Below are positions 26,433-34,996 of a stretch of DNA of 51,784 bases, in pieces. Numbering within the stretch: position 1 is the stretch's first letter; each line of letters begins with the position of its first letter. The translations under genes and the position numbers were made by a program. The notes below the pieces were generated by a model. It worked only from the letters and a program-made list of their open reading frames with translations. It had not been told where the DNA came from and searched no databases. The stretch covers positions 1-51,784 of the forward strand of contig CALKGK010000025.1 in assembly GCA_938085105.1 (NCBI GenBank), read 5' to 3'. The stretch comes from an uncultured Flavobacteriales bacterium. Its GTDB lineage: Bacteria > Bacteroidota > Bacteroidia > Flavobacteriales_D > Sanyastnellaceae.

Positions 26433-27167
26433 TTAGAAGGACAAATCTACACCAATTAACCACCTCCCCAACTCATCATAAGCGCGCCCACCATTCACAT
26501 TTTCATCTGCTCTCCACAAGGCGGTCATGCGGTAGCGGGCAAAGAGGGCAAAGGAGTTTCTACCTATCCTACAACTCAGGTTGCTTTGAAAACGTTCAAC
26601 GTAGCCCAATTTTTTAAAGCGGTATTCTTGCACTCCACTCCCCATGGATTGTGCTGCGGGATCTTCCCGTTCGATGAGTTTGTTCACCCAAGCACCATAT
26701 TCCAGATCGGCCAGAAACATGATAAAATCCCCTCGTTTGTAGCCCGTCTTGCCCAGTTGGATGCGCAAGCCTGCAGACAAGCGGAAGTTATTCCATGTAA
26801 ACCGCTCCTTTGTATGAACCTGTCCTGGCGAGAATTGATTGAGCAAACTGTCTTGCCGAATGCTGTACGTTTTTCGATTGAATTCCAGGCCCCAAACACC
26901 TGCAAAAGTAGCATTGAACTTATAGCTTCCTCGTGTTCCATAAGCAAACAAGGCAGATGGAAATGAACTTTGAGCACTGTCGCTTTCGTTCACAGGTAGA
27001 ATAAATCCATAGGCCAAGTATCCTTCCTGAAAATACTTCGAATCCAATTTTTTCTTTTCCCAAGCAAGGGTGCTTTGATCTCTACCAAATACTTGTGTTT
27101 GTGCCGAGATTTGAATCGAAGATCCAAGCAGCAGCGCAAGAAGGAGGATGCAACTAGTTTTTTTCAT
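26433..27167 (-). CDS. Probable outer-membrane beta-barrel protein
   Basis: 244 residues from the ATG at 27167 (the frame is open upstream, but only this start gives a signal peptide: MKKTSCILLLALLLGSSIQISAQ). The mature part alternates hydrophobic and polar residues in strands (AYGFILPV, SYKFNATFAGVWGLEF, FRLSAGLRIQLG, FALFARYRMTALW) and ends in the aromatic IGVDLSF, as outer-membrane barrels do. Length fits an 8-10 strand barrel. No named family recognised. It overlaps the subtilase gene by 14 bases and abuts the J-protein gene, so it is coupled to both. Confidence 0.8.
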   Translation of the reverse strand: MKKTSCILLLALLLGSSIQISAQTQVFGRDQSTLAWEKKKLDSKYFQEGYLAYGFILPVNESDSAQSSFPSALFAYGTRGSYKFNATFAGVWGLEFNRKTYSIRQDSLLNQFSPGQVHTKERFTWNNFRLSAGLRIQLGKTGYKRGDFIMFLADLEYGAWVNKLIEREDPAAQSMGSGVQEYRFKKLGYVERFQSNLSCRIGRNSFALFARYRMTALWRADENVNGGRAYDELGRWLIGVDLSF

Positions 27168-28776
27168 TGGGCCAATATTCTTGAGTACACGTTTTATAAT
27201 GAACAACGAGGTACTGGTCTTTCTCCAGAAATCGAAGCGGGATCTTAGCGCCACGTGTTCCCTCAGCAAGCACTACAGCAAAACGAATCATTTTGCCTTC
27301 TTTGCTGCAAATCTTCCAATAAACAAAAGGAATGGTTCTGTTCATGGGGTAATCTTGCTCAATGAAGTCCTCCTCAAGAAAGACCTTAACTTCTTCCCCA
27401 TCCTCTTCAAATCGAAAATTTGCTACACTCACAATCGATTCAGTAAACAAACGCTGAGCTTGAGGGACACCTTTTCCATGCACTTCGTCGTAATATGGAT
27501 AAAGGTGTCCGGCGGACTCCACTTTTTCGAACAAGGCTTTCCACTTCAATTCGGGAAAGGCTTGTTTCGCACATGCTACAAAACCCGCAATCAATGGCGA
27601 TGAGAAGGAGGTTCCGGGTAGCATTTCAAGAGCTGCTTCGTTACCACTAGCGCATATAGCATATCCAAAGGCGGTAAGGTTGGGCTTGTGACTTCCATTC
27701 GCATTGGGTCCGTATGAGCTGAAACTGGTGGCCAGTCCTGTCCAAGGGGCAATTCCACCGATGGCCAGAACACTATCTGAATCCGCAGGTGCTCCCAAAA
27801 TTTGCCAAGGGTCGCTCCCTTCATTCCCAGCAGAACAAACCACCATAATGCCCTTCCTGGCTGCCATGTTCGCGGCTCTACTCACCAAAGCACTTTGTCC
27901 GTCCATGTCTTCCCAAGTATAGCGGTCTGAGGTATAACCTAAGCTAGAATTGATGACATGTGCTCCATTCCGATCGGCCCACTCTGCGGCTTCCAACCAA
28001 TATTCTTCTTCTGAGTAAAATTCCCAAAGGTTGCGCTCTGTTCTGGCCAAAAGAAAACGAGATCCTGTGGCTAATCCCATGGGCATTTCACCGTACTTTC
28101 CAGCAATGCACGAGAGTACGGCTGTTCCGTGAGCACTTCCGTGATATGGGTTCTCGTCCCTTCCTACAAAGTCGTAAGCTCCGTCAATTTGACCATTTTC
28201 GTAGAGGTGCTTCAGGCTTTGATGCTCATTCGCGCCACGAAATCCTGCATCAAGCACTGCAATTCGCACTCCTTCTCCGCTATAGCCCATTTGTTCAAAG
28301 ACCGTCCTCCCTAAAATCTCGGTTTGCGCCTTCAAGATCTGTTCATTGCGATTTTTGAACTGGGTTTGAAGTGAGCGGTTTTCTTCGCCCATTACTTCAC
28401 TCACTTCTACCCGCTTCGATCGCATGGGGTGTATTTCTTTTACAAAAGGGAGCTTCTCGAGCTGAAGGATGGCTTCTGGGTGAGCGAAACAAACGAGTCC
28501 GTTCAACCATCGAGACACGGTACTGATGCTTTGTACCAAATCTCTAGTCGACTCAATGTAGTGTTCATTCACAGGAAAGTCGGTCGAATCCATCAAATCC
28601 AGTCCTTCCAGTTGTCGGCGAGCTATGGCATCGGGATGAAGTTCTTCAAAGGGATCGTATTTCACATCCCGCTTATCGGTGAACGAAATCCAATACTTAT
28701 CTTGCGCCTGCAATTGAGCTGGTCCGATCAAGAATAGGATGAGGACAAAGCAGAAAATGGAAAAAATGCGATTCAT
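27154..28776 (-). CDS. Secreted S8 family serine peptidase (subtilase)
   Basis: 540 residues. Signal peptide 1-25 (ending QLQAQ), a propeptide-like region of about 130 residues, then the subtilisin domain with Asp176 (IAVLDAGFRG), His216 (GSAHGTAVLSC), the oxyanion Asn318 (SAGNEG) and Ser390 (GTSFSSPLIAGF). The last 110 residues form a beta-rich extension, but it lacks the YPNP opening and closing strands of a T9SS type A signal. So I cannot say whether it is exported or periplasmic. It is the first of four overlapping or abutting minus-strand genes (subtilase, barrel, J-protein, DPP11). Only 20 bases separate its ATG from that of the divergent ltaE gene. Confidence 0.9.
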   Translation of the reverse strand: MNRIFSIFCFVLILFLIGPAQLQAQDKYWISFTDKRDVKYDPFEELHPDAIARRQLEGLDLMDSTDFPVNEHYIESTRDLVQSISTVSRWLNGLVCFAHPEAILQLEKLPFVKEIHPMRSKRVEVSEVMGEENRSLQTQFKNRNEQILKAQTEILGRTVFEQMGYSGEGVRIAVLDAGFRGANEHQSLKHLYENGQIDGAYDFVGRDENPYHGSAHGTAVLSCIAGKYGEMPMGLATGSRFLLARTERNLWEFYSEEEYWLEAAEWADRNGAHVINSSLGYTSDRYTWEDMDGQSALVSRAANMAARKGIMVVCSAGNEGSDPWQILGAPADSDSVLAIGGIAPWTGLATSFSSYGPNANGSHKPNLTAFGYAICASGNEAALEMLPGTSFSSPLIAGFVACAKQAFPELKWKALFEKVESAGHLYPYYDEVHGKGVPQAQRLFTESIVSVANFRFEEDGEEVKVFLEEDFIEQDYPMNRTIPFVYWKICSKEGKMIRFAVVLAEGTRGAKIPLRFLEKDQYLVVHYKTCTQEYWPNEKN

Positions 28777-28796
28777 TTCGCAGTAAAGATAAGGAT

Positions 28797-29816
28797 ATGA
28801 TCGATCTCAGAAGCGACACGGTAAGTCAACCCTCAAAGGAAATGTTAGCACGGATGATGTCTGCCCCAACGGGCGACGACGTCTTCGGTGAAGACCCTAC
28901 TGTTATTGAACTTCAAGAGCGATTGGCTGATGGCTTTCAACAAGAAGCTGGGCTTTTCTGTCCGTCAGGAACCATGACCAACCAAATTGCGATCAGCGTT
29001 CATACTCGTCCGGGAGACGAAGTGATTTGTGACCGTCTATCTCACATCTACAATTACGAAGGAGGAGGAATAGCGAGAAATTCTGGATGTTCTGTCCGAC
29101 TTGTTCATGGAGATCGAGGAAGGTTCACTGCAAAAGATGTGGCGGAAAACATCAATCCATCAGACAGTCATTATTCAAGAACCAGCCTTGTGAGCATTGA
29201 AGACACCGTCAACAAAGGAGGAGGTGCCATTTATGATTTTGAAGAGATTAAAACCTTGTCTGAGTTCTGCAAAAAAAGCGCTCTTCCCTTTCATCTCGAC
29301 GGAGCCAGAGTGGTGAACGCCCTTGTTGAAACCGGAGTCTCTTGGAAAAGCTATGGAGAACAGTTCGACAGCATCTCGATTTGTCTCTCCAAAGGTTTAG
29401 GAACCCCTGGAGGATCCGTTCTTTTGGGAAGTAAAGACTTTATACAGGAAGCCCATAGAACTCGCAAAGTGATGGGCGGAGGAATGCGTCAGATAGGAAT
29501 ACTTGCCGCTGCTGGACTCTATGCTTTGGATCACAACGTTGAACGTTTAAAGGAAGACCACCGAAGAGCAAAGAAATTGGGTGAGCATTTGGCCGAATTG
29601 CCTTGGGTGGAGCGCGTAGAGAATGTAGATACCAACATCGTCATTTTTCACCTGGCAGACCAGCGACTTGCTCAGGATTGCATGGACGCATTAAAAAAGG
29701 AGGGCATACTCGCCCTCCCCTTTGGTACTCATCAAATGCGTTTTGTTAGTCATCTCGATTTTTCTGAGAACGACTTGAAAAAGACCTTGGAGATCTTGAG
29801 CAAATTGAAATTCTAA
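28797..29816 (+). CDS. ltaE: Low-specificity L-threonine aldolase
   Basis: 339 residues, the usual size. The start MIDLRSDTVSQPS is the conserved N-terminus of threonine aldolases. The PLP lysine is Lys199 in CLSKGLGTPGGSVL, with HLDGARVVNA (the PLP-ring aspartate) before it. The enzyme splits L-threonine and allo-threonine into glycine and acetaldehyde in the cytoplasm. It is a single gene, divergent from the subtilase with just 20 bases between the two ATG codons, so its promoter must lie inside the subtilase coding sequence. Confidence 0.94.
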   Translation: MIDLRSDTVSQPSKEMLARMMSAPTGDDVFGEDPTVIELQERLADGFQQEAGLFCPSGTMTNQIAISVHTRPGDEVICDRLSHIYNYEGGGIARNSGCSVRLVHGDRGRFTAKDVAENINPSDSHYSRTSLVSIEDTVNKGGGAIYDFEEIKTLSEFCKKSALPFHLDGARVVNALVETGVSWKSYGEQFDSISICLSKGLGTPGGSVLLGSKDFIQEAHRTRKVMGGGMRQIGILAAAGLYALDHNVERLKEDHRRAKKLGEHLAELPWVERVENVDTNIVIFHLADQRLAQDCMDALKKEGILALPFGTHQMRFVSHLDFSENDLKKTLEILSKLKF

Positions 29817-29849
29817 AAGTGCTCGAGGCTCCATGATCTGGATTGTTTT

Positions 29850-31715
29850 CTATTGCTTAACAATCATGCGTTGTGTTGATCTTCCTTCGCTGAGGGTGTA
29901 TCTCATCAAGTAGGTTCCTGAGGCCAGTTCAGCAATGGAGATGTTTTTCACGTAATCATTCATCGGAATCGTTTTGATCCATTGTCCGTGCGTGCTCCAA
30001 ATCGAAACCTCTCCTTGGGCTTCGGTGCTTTTAATGGTGATCTCATCTTGAGCGGGGTTCGGATAACAATCAAAAGCAAGAAGGGCTTCCTCAATGTTAT
30101 CACAAACATCCACGGTTACTGATATTGCGTCCAAAGCAGAGCAGCCGAACTCATTTTCTACATTTAGAATGAAAGAGTGGGTTCCGATACCCAAGGTTTC
30201 TCCATCGACAAGAAAAAATTGATTTGTGCTTTCATCTTGCCAAGAGTATTCAAAACCAAGCGGACCGCTCAACACCAATTGATCGTCCAAGCAAATGGTG
30301 GTGTCGCTTCCTAAGTTCAGGTTGACCTCGTTTAAGGCGTTCAAGTTGACATTTGCCGTAAACTCGCAGCCGTTGTCATCTTCCAACTCCAAGGTGTAAG
30401 TTCCTTCGTTCAAGTTTTCGTTGATTTCATTAATGGATACGAAGTCGTCTGGCCCTTCCCAGATGAACTCATAAGGAGCAGTACCACCGGTAACGTTTGG
30501 AGTGATGGAACCATCGGCCGAAATTGGACAATCGGGGTTTTCTACATTAAACGAAACCTGTATAGGAGCAGGATTGATGATGGTGTAAGACTCTGTAAAC
30601 ACATTTCCACAAGCATCGGTTGCGGTTAAAGTATATTCTCCAGCATCCAAACCTTCAAGATCTTGCTCAGTGCTTGAAAAACCATTTTCACCGCTCCAAA
30701 CACATGTAAAGTTTTCACCACTCCCTATGATGAATGGACGAATCGAACCGTCTCCACTCTCTCCTTTATCTGGAGCACAATTAATGCTGTTCACTTGAGC
30801 ACCAAGTTCCAAAACAGGATTTGCAATCGTTGCGGTCACAAACACGTTTCCTTGTGCACCATTCCAGCCATCGATTTGGAGGTAGTATTCTGTACCCGCC
30901 TCAAGACAAGAAGTGGTAAACGTTGAAGCGAATCCATTGGCAACACCACAACCGCCATCATCGTTGGCCGCAATGAGCTCATAAGTATCGAAATCGAGAC
31001 AATCATCTACCGAATACAACGCCATTTGGGTGTCAAAATCTGTTCCTTCCACACAAGAAGTAATGGTCAAAGGATCATTGGTTTCTGGAATGATGGTGAA
31101 CCAGATGGTATTGCTGAGTACATTTTCGCACCAATCTCCCGGAAAACCACAGCCACCATCATTTGGTGCAGGCTCTCCATTTTGAGCAGAAGCGTTATCA
31201 TTGTTTCCTTGAGCTGGAGCAGCACCAACCAACAATTGTTCGGATCCGCAAGGGAAGTCGACAAAAGGACCTTCGGGCAATTCCGCAACGAACTCAAATA
31301 CATTTCCAGCACCATTTCCATTGAAAGCCGCGAATTGCACTCCATCAATGAAGAGATCGAAAGACAAACCTCCATCGCCCCAATCATCAACATAATGAAT
31401 GCTGTACGCTTGTCCTTCCGTCAAACAAACATCTTCCAGGGTAATGCTGGTGTTGTTGGGGTAGCCATTCCCACCGTTGGAATCTTGATTTCCTCCCGTA
31501 TCGCAAGACACTTGAGCATCATTCCCTTCAATAAGAATGGGGCTTTCATCGCAGTCATCTCCTGCGAGCGTGAGTTGCCAGTAGGCTTCATAGCCCCAAG
31601 CGTCGGTGTTCATCACAAAAGTAACAGGCACTTCACCCGGAGCGCATTGGGCATGAATAATTGAGGGGAAAGAGCACATCAAAATGGCTCCCAATAAGAG
31701 TAAGGATTGTTTCAT
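29850..31715 (-). CDS. Secreted surface protein with SprB-like repeats and type A T9SS signal
   Basis: 621 residues. Signal peptide 1-22 (ending IIHA); a DWGDG beta-domain (about 28-145; related to the TYGDG modules of the gene at 9192); a pre-peptidase-like beta-domain (about 150-300; NTIWFTIIPETNDP, DTQMALYS, YYLQIDG); two SprB-type repeats (about 300-460); a further Ig-like segment (460-540); and a type A sorting domain from about 543 (FDCYPNPAQDEITIKS, SGTYLMRYTLSEG, RMIVKQ). The signal should direct export by T9SS and attachment or release at the surface. No enzymatic domain is seen, so it is probably structural or adhesive. Divergent from cvfB; a TAAATTTG box at 31748-31741 on the minus strand is a good -7 candidate. 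Confidence 0.87.
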   Translation of the reverse strand: MKQSLLLLGAILMCSFPSIIHAQCAPGEVPVTFVMNTDAWGYEAYWQLTLAGDDCDESPILIEGNDAQVSCDTGGNQDSNGGNGYPNNTSITLEDVCLTEGQAYSIHYVDDWGDGGLSFDLFIDGVQFAAFNGNGAGNVFEFVAELPEGPFVDFPCGSEQLLVGAAPAQGNNDNASAQNGEPAPNDGGCGFPGDWCENVLSNTIWFTIIPETNDPLTITSCVEGTDFDTQMALYSVDDCLDFDTYELIAANDDGGCGVANGFASTFTTSCLEAGTEYYLQIDGWNGAQGNVFVTATIANPVLELGAQVNSINCAPDKGESGDGSIRPFIIGSGENFTCVWSGENGFSSTEQDLEGLDAGEYTLTATDACGNVFTESYTIINPAPIQVSFNVENPDCPISADGSITPNVTGGTAPYEFIWEGPDDFVSINEINENLNEGTYTLELEDDNGCEFTANVNLNALNEVNLNLGSDTTICLDDQLVLSGPLGFEYSWQDESTNQFFLVDGETLGIGTHSFILNVENEFGCSALDAISVTVDVCDNIEEALLAFDCYPNPAQDEITIKSTEAQGEVSIWSTHGQWIKTIPMNDYVKNISIAELASGTYLMRYTLSEGRSTQRMIVKQ

Positions 31716-31757
31716 CGCAGGTTTGGTTTTTGGTTTCCCTCAAATTTAAAAAACTAA

Positions 31758-31791
31758 TTGAAAGTCTTTCAGAAATGAGTTATTACCTTTG
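31758..31791 (+). promoter_or_regulatory. Promoter of the cvfB-yaaA-FKBP-mtfA operon
   Basis: TTG at 31758-31760, 23 bases, then TACCTTTG at 31784-31791 (full match to TAnnTTTG). Transcription would start about 31798, leaving almost no leader before ATG 31801 and excluding the in-frame TTG at 31789. Confidence 0.55.
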
Positions 31792-31800
31792 CCTCTGCTT

Positions 31801-32652
31801 ATGGCGCAACCAGGAAGAATACAAGAACTCCCCATTTTACGCATCGAAAGGAACGATGCCTGGCTCGGAGAAGAAGAAAATGAAGTGCACTTGTCGCTGG
31901 CAGAATTGCCGGTCAAGGCCAAAGAAGGCGATCTCATTGAGGTCTTCGTTTATTTTGATGCAGAAGGAAACCTCATTGCCACTACCAAATTCCCCGAAGT
32001 GAGTGTGGGCAAATTGGCCTTTGTGAGAGTGAATCACGTCAACAAAGATCTCGCCTATGTCGATATCGGCTTGGACCGCGATTACATCATTCCCGCAAAG
32101 CATCAGCCCGATCGAATCATCGAAGGCAAAAAGTACCACATGACCATGCTCTATGTTCAGAAAGACAAAGATCTTGTTCTTTCAGCAGACATGAATGGGT
32201 ATTTGAGAAAAAGTGCTCGTGATCTTCAGGCAGGTGATCAAGTGGAAATTGATGTTTGGAAATGCTTGGACAATGGAGCGAAGTGCATCATTCAAGAGCG
32301 ATTCTGGGCCTTTCTTCCCAAGATGGAGCAAGTGTTCACCGTGAAACGCGGAGACCATCTCAAAGCTTGGGTGAAAGAAGTAAAAGGACGCGATGTCTAT
32401 CTTTCTCTTCAGGAACAAGGGGAAGAACGCATGGACAAGGCCTGCAAGAAAATCATGGACATGTTGGAAATGCACAATGGCTACGTTCGTTTGAACGACA
32501 AAACCTCTCCCGAAGAAATCCAACTGCGCCTTCGCATGAGTAAAAAAACATTCAAAAAAGCGCTCGGAATGCTCCTTAAGGACGGTTCCATCAGCCAAAC
32601 CCCACGCGCTATCAAGCTTAGCAAAAAAGAAAAAGCCAAGGATAAAACATGA
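31801..32652 (+). CDS. cvfB: CvfB-like S1-domain RNA-binding protein
   Basis: 283 residues from ATG 31801; the promoter position favours it over the TTG at 31789. The protein has the CvfB/YitL plan of S1-like beta-barrels followed by a winged-helix end: RIQELPILRIERN at the start, VGKLAFVRVNHVNKDLAYVDIGLDRDYIIPAKHQ in the second S1 domain, a third barrel (GDHLKAWVKEVKGRDVYLSLQ), and PEEIQLRLRMSKKTFKKALGMLLKDG at the C-terminus. Family members bind RNA; in Staphylococcus the protein affects virulence-factor expression. It is the first gene of an operon and overlaps yaaA by 4 bases. Cytoplasmic. Confidence 0.9.
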   Translation: MAQPGRIQELPILRIERNDAWLGEEENEVHLSLAELPVKAKEGDLIEVFVYFDAEGNLIATTKFPEVSVGKLAFVRVNHVNKDLAYVDIGLDRDYIIPAKHQPDRIIEGKKYHMTMLYVQKDKDLVLSADMNGYLRKSARDLQAGDQVEIDVWKCLDNGAKCIIQERFWAFLPKMEQVFTVKRGDHLKAWVKEVKGRDVYLSLQEQGEERMDKACKKIMDMLEMHNGYVRLNDKTSPEEIQLRLRMSKKTFKKALGMLLKDGSISQTPRAIKLSKKEKAKDKT

Positions 32653-33428
32653 TTGTACTTTTATCACCCGCAAAAACGCTCGACTTCGAAACCGAAGCAG
32701 TGACCAGTAGTGCTAGTCAGCCAGAGTTCCTCAACGAAGCGGAACAACTCATCTCCAAGTTAAAAAAATTGAGTTCAAATCAGGTTCAGAAGCTCATGAG
32801 CGTCAACCCTGAAATTGCCGAGCTCAACGTGCAGCGCTTTCAAACCTGGCAAACACCTTTTCACGGTGGAAACGCCAAACAAGCCATGCTCTCTTTCACC
32901 GGAGAAGTGTACCGCGGTTTGAGTGCGAATACCTTCAATGAACCCGAGTTCGAATTTGCCCAACAGCACCTTCGAATTTTGTCAGGACTTTACGGAATTC
33001 TTCGTCCGTTAGACCTCATCCAACCTTATCGTTTAGAGATGGGAACCAAGTTCAAAATGAACAGCAAGGCCGAGAATCTCTATCAATTTTGGGGAACTAA
33101 AATCAAAGATTATTTAGAGTCAGAAGAATCTAATAACCAAGCAATTATAAACCTCAGTTCAAACGAATACTTTAAGGTCGTTTGTCCAAAAGATCTCAAC
33201 AACAAAGTGATCCATTGTCACTTCAAAGATTTCAAAAACGGGGAGTACAAGATGCTCATGACCTACGCCAAAAATGCTCGTGGCGCCATGGCCAGATACA
33301 TCGTTAAAAATCAAATTGAAACTGTAGAAGGTTTGAAAGGATTTGATTTGAACAACTACCGTTACAACGAGCAATTATCCGATGAAACCAATTTCACGTT
33401 TACCCGTGAACAAACCCAAAACTCATGA
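32649..33428 (+). CDS. yaaA: YaaA family peroxide-stress protein (UPF0246)
   Basis: 259 residues, normal for the family. The N-terminus MIVLLSPAKTLDFET, the middle LSGLYGILRPLDLIQPYRLEMGTK, and GAMARYIVKNQI are diagnostic blocks. In E. coli, YaaA is induced under OxyR control, lowers free intracellular iron and limits damage from hydrogen peroxide, and it binds DNA. It starts 4 bases before the end of cvfB and ends 4 bases into the FKBP gene, so it is translationally coupled on both sides. Confidence 0.93.
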   Translation: MIVLLSPAKTLDFETEAVTSSASQPEFLNEAEQLISKLKKLSSNQVQKLMSVNPEIAELNVQRFQTWQTPFHGGNAKQAMLSFTGEVYRGLSANTFNEPEFEFAQQHLRILSGLYGILRPLDLIQPYRLEMGTKFKMNSKAENLYQFWGTKIKDYLESEESNNQAIINLSSNEYFKVVCPKDLNNKVIHCHFKDFKNGEYKMLMTYAKNARGAMARYIVKNQIETVEGLKGFDLNNYRYNEQLSDETNFTFTREQTQNS

Positions 33429-34123
33429 TGAAAAAAGCACCTCTATTTATTTTTGGGGCAGCCATTGTTGCCGCTTCTTGCAGCACAACCAGCCCCACTA
33501 CTCCTAGTTCAGCCAATTTGAGCAATCAGAACGATTCACTTAGCTACGCCATTGGTGTATCTATGGGAGGAGTTATGAAAGCGCAAGGATTGGACTCTTT
33601 GGATGCTGATCTCATTGCATTGGGTATTCGCGAACTATATTCGGATACTGCGGTGATGACCCCAGAAGACGCAGACATGTACACCCGAGTGCAGTTGCAA
33701 AAAAAGCAAGACGAAAAAGACGCTGCTGCAAAAGCGGAAGGACTCGAATGGCTTGCTGAAAACGGAGCTCAAGAAGGTGTTGTAACGCTTCCAAGTGGAT
33801 TGCAATACAAGGTGATTGAAGAAGGTACAGGAGCCTCTCCAGACGGAAACGATCAAGTAACCGTGCATTACCGTGGAACCTTAACCGATGGGACTCAGTT
33901 TGACAGTTCTTATGACCGTGGAACCCCAGCTACTTTCCAGTTGACCCAAGTAATTCGTGGATGGACTGAAGGAATCCCAACCATGAAAGAAGGTGGAAAA
34001 AGCATGCTCTACATTCCGTCTGATCTAGGTTATGGAAATAGAGCTGCACCCGGTGGAGCAATCCCCGCAAACTCTACCTTGATCTTCGAAGTAGAGTTGA
34101 TCAGCGTTTCGCCTATCGACTAA
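33425..34123 (+). CDS. FKBP-type peptidyl-prolyl isomerase lipoprotein
   Basis: 232 residues. The signal sequence ends in a lipobox (IVAASC, Cys19), so it is lipid-anchored. An N-terminal dimerisation-type region (about 35-110; SYAIGVSMGG, a helical RVQLQKKQDEKDAAAKAEG) resembles FkpA/Mip. The FKBP domain (about 125-230) has VTVHYRGTLTDGTQFDSSYDRG, VIRGWTEGI and YIPSDLGYGNRA. FkpA-like proteins assist folding of exported proteins by isomerising prolyl bonds. It overlaps yaaA by 4 bases and is followed after 10 bases by the mtfA-like gene. The start is ATG 33425; ATG 33428 would work equally. Confidence 0.92.
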   Translation: MMKKAPLFIFGAAIVAASCSTTSPTTPSSANLSNQNDSLSYAIGVSMGGVMKAQGLDSLDADLIALGIRELYSDTAVMTPEDADMYTRVQLQKKQDEKDAAAKAEGLEWLAENGAQEGVVTLPSGLQYKVIEEGTGASPDGNDQVTVHYRGTLTDGTQFDSSYDRGTPATFQLTQVIRGWTEGIPTMKEGGKSMLYIPSDLGYGNRAAPGGAIPANSTLIFEVELISVSPID

Positions 34124-34133
34124 TATCAAGAAC

Positions 34134-34922
34134 ATGTTTGGAGGTATTCTCGCCGTTCTTGTTTTACTTTTTGTGATCTGGCAAGTGATCTACTTTGTCC
34201 GCCGCAAAAAACAACGAAGCGAACTCCTCCCAAAAACTTTCCCACCCGCTTGGACCGATTTCTTAGTTCAGCGGGTGGCTTTTTTTGAGGGTTTGATTGC
34301 GGAAGAACGGAAAGACTTTGAACAGCGAGTTCTTCTGTTTTTGTCTGAAGTGGTCATCACCCCCGTGAAAACCAAAATCGACGATGAAGACCGTCTCTTG
34401 ATTGCTGCTTCCGCCTTAATTCCAATTTTTTACCTGGGCGAAAGCACCTATCCCAACCTCCGAGAGGTTTTGGTTTACCCCAGTGCATTTGATCACGATC
34501 ATCAATTTAAGAATCGAAAAGGCAGGATTGCTGGCATGGTTGGTAACGGCTACATGAATGGAACCATGATCCTCTCAAAAACCAGTATTCTTGGTGGTTT
34601 CATGAACAACAAAGACGCTCAAAACACCCCCATTCACGAATTTGTGCATCTCATTGATGCTTGGGACGGAGACATCGATGGAATTCCAAGCACCATTCTT
34701 TGCCAAACCTCCGTCATTCCTTGGATAGATGCTATTCGTCAGGGTATTGATGAAGTTCGAAAAGGCGAAAGTTCAATCGACGATTACGCAGGAACCAATA
34801 GTGCAGAATTTTTGGCCGTTAGTGCTGAGTATTTTTTCGAAAAACCGCACAAACTTCAAAAGGAACATCCAGAGGTTTATCGATTGATGAAAAAAATGTT
34901 CCGTTCTCCTGTGGAAAAATAG
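34134..34922 (+). CDS. mtfA: MtfA-like zinc-dependent peptidase (M90 family)
   Basis: 262 residues. One membrane helix (about 4-23) precedes the peptidase domain, unlike E. coli MtfA, which is soluble. The zinc motif is HEFVH (His168, Glu169, His172) with a later glutamate in NSAEFLAVSAEYFFE, matching the M90 arrangement. The segments LFLSEVVITPVKTKI and LREVLVYPSAF are conserved too. E. coli MtfA interacts with the glucose regulator Mlc; this function should not be assumed here. The gene closes the cvfB-yaaA-FKBP-mtfA operon. Topology predicts that the domain is cytoplasmic after an N-out helix, or the reverse; the RRKK following the helix favours a cytoplasmic domain. Confidence 0.9.
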   Translation: MFGGILAVLVLLFVIWQVIYFVRRKKQRSELLPKTFPPAWTDFLVQRVAFFEGLIAEERKDFEQRVLLFLSEVVITPVKTKIDDEDRLLIAASALIPIFYLGESTYPNLREVLVYPSAFDHDHQFKNRKGRIAGMVGNGYMNGTMILSKTSILGGFMNNKDAQNTPIHEFVHLIDAWDGDIDGIPSTILCQTSVIPWIDAIRQGIDEVRKGESSIDDYAGTNSAEFLAVSAEYFFEKPHKLQKEHPEVYRLMKKMFRSPVEK

Positions 34923-34996
34923 CCTGCTCCACGTGTAACCTCCCCTTCCCTTCTTGAGTATACATTGTAACGACAGCTCCAAAAGTCGTCACAATC

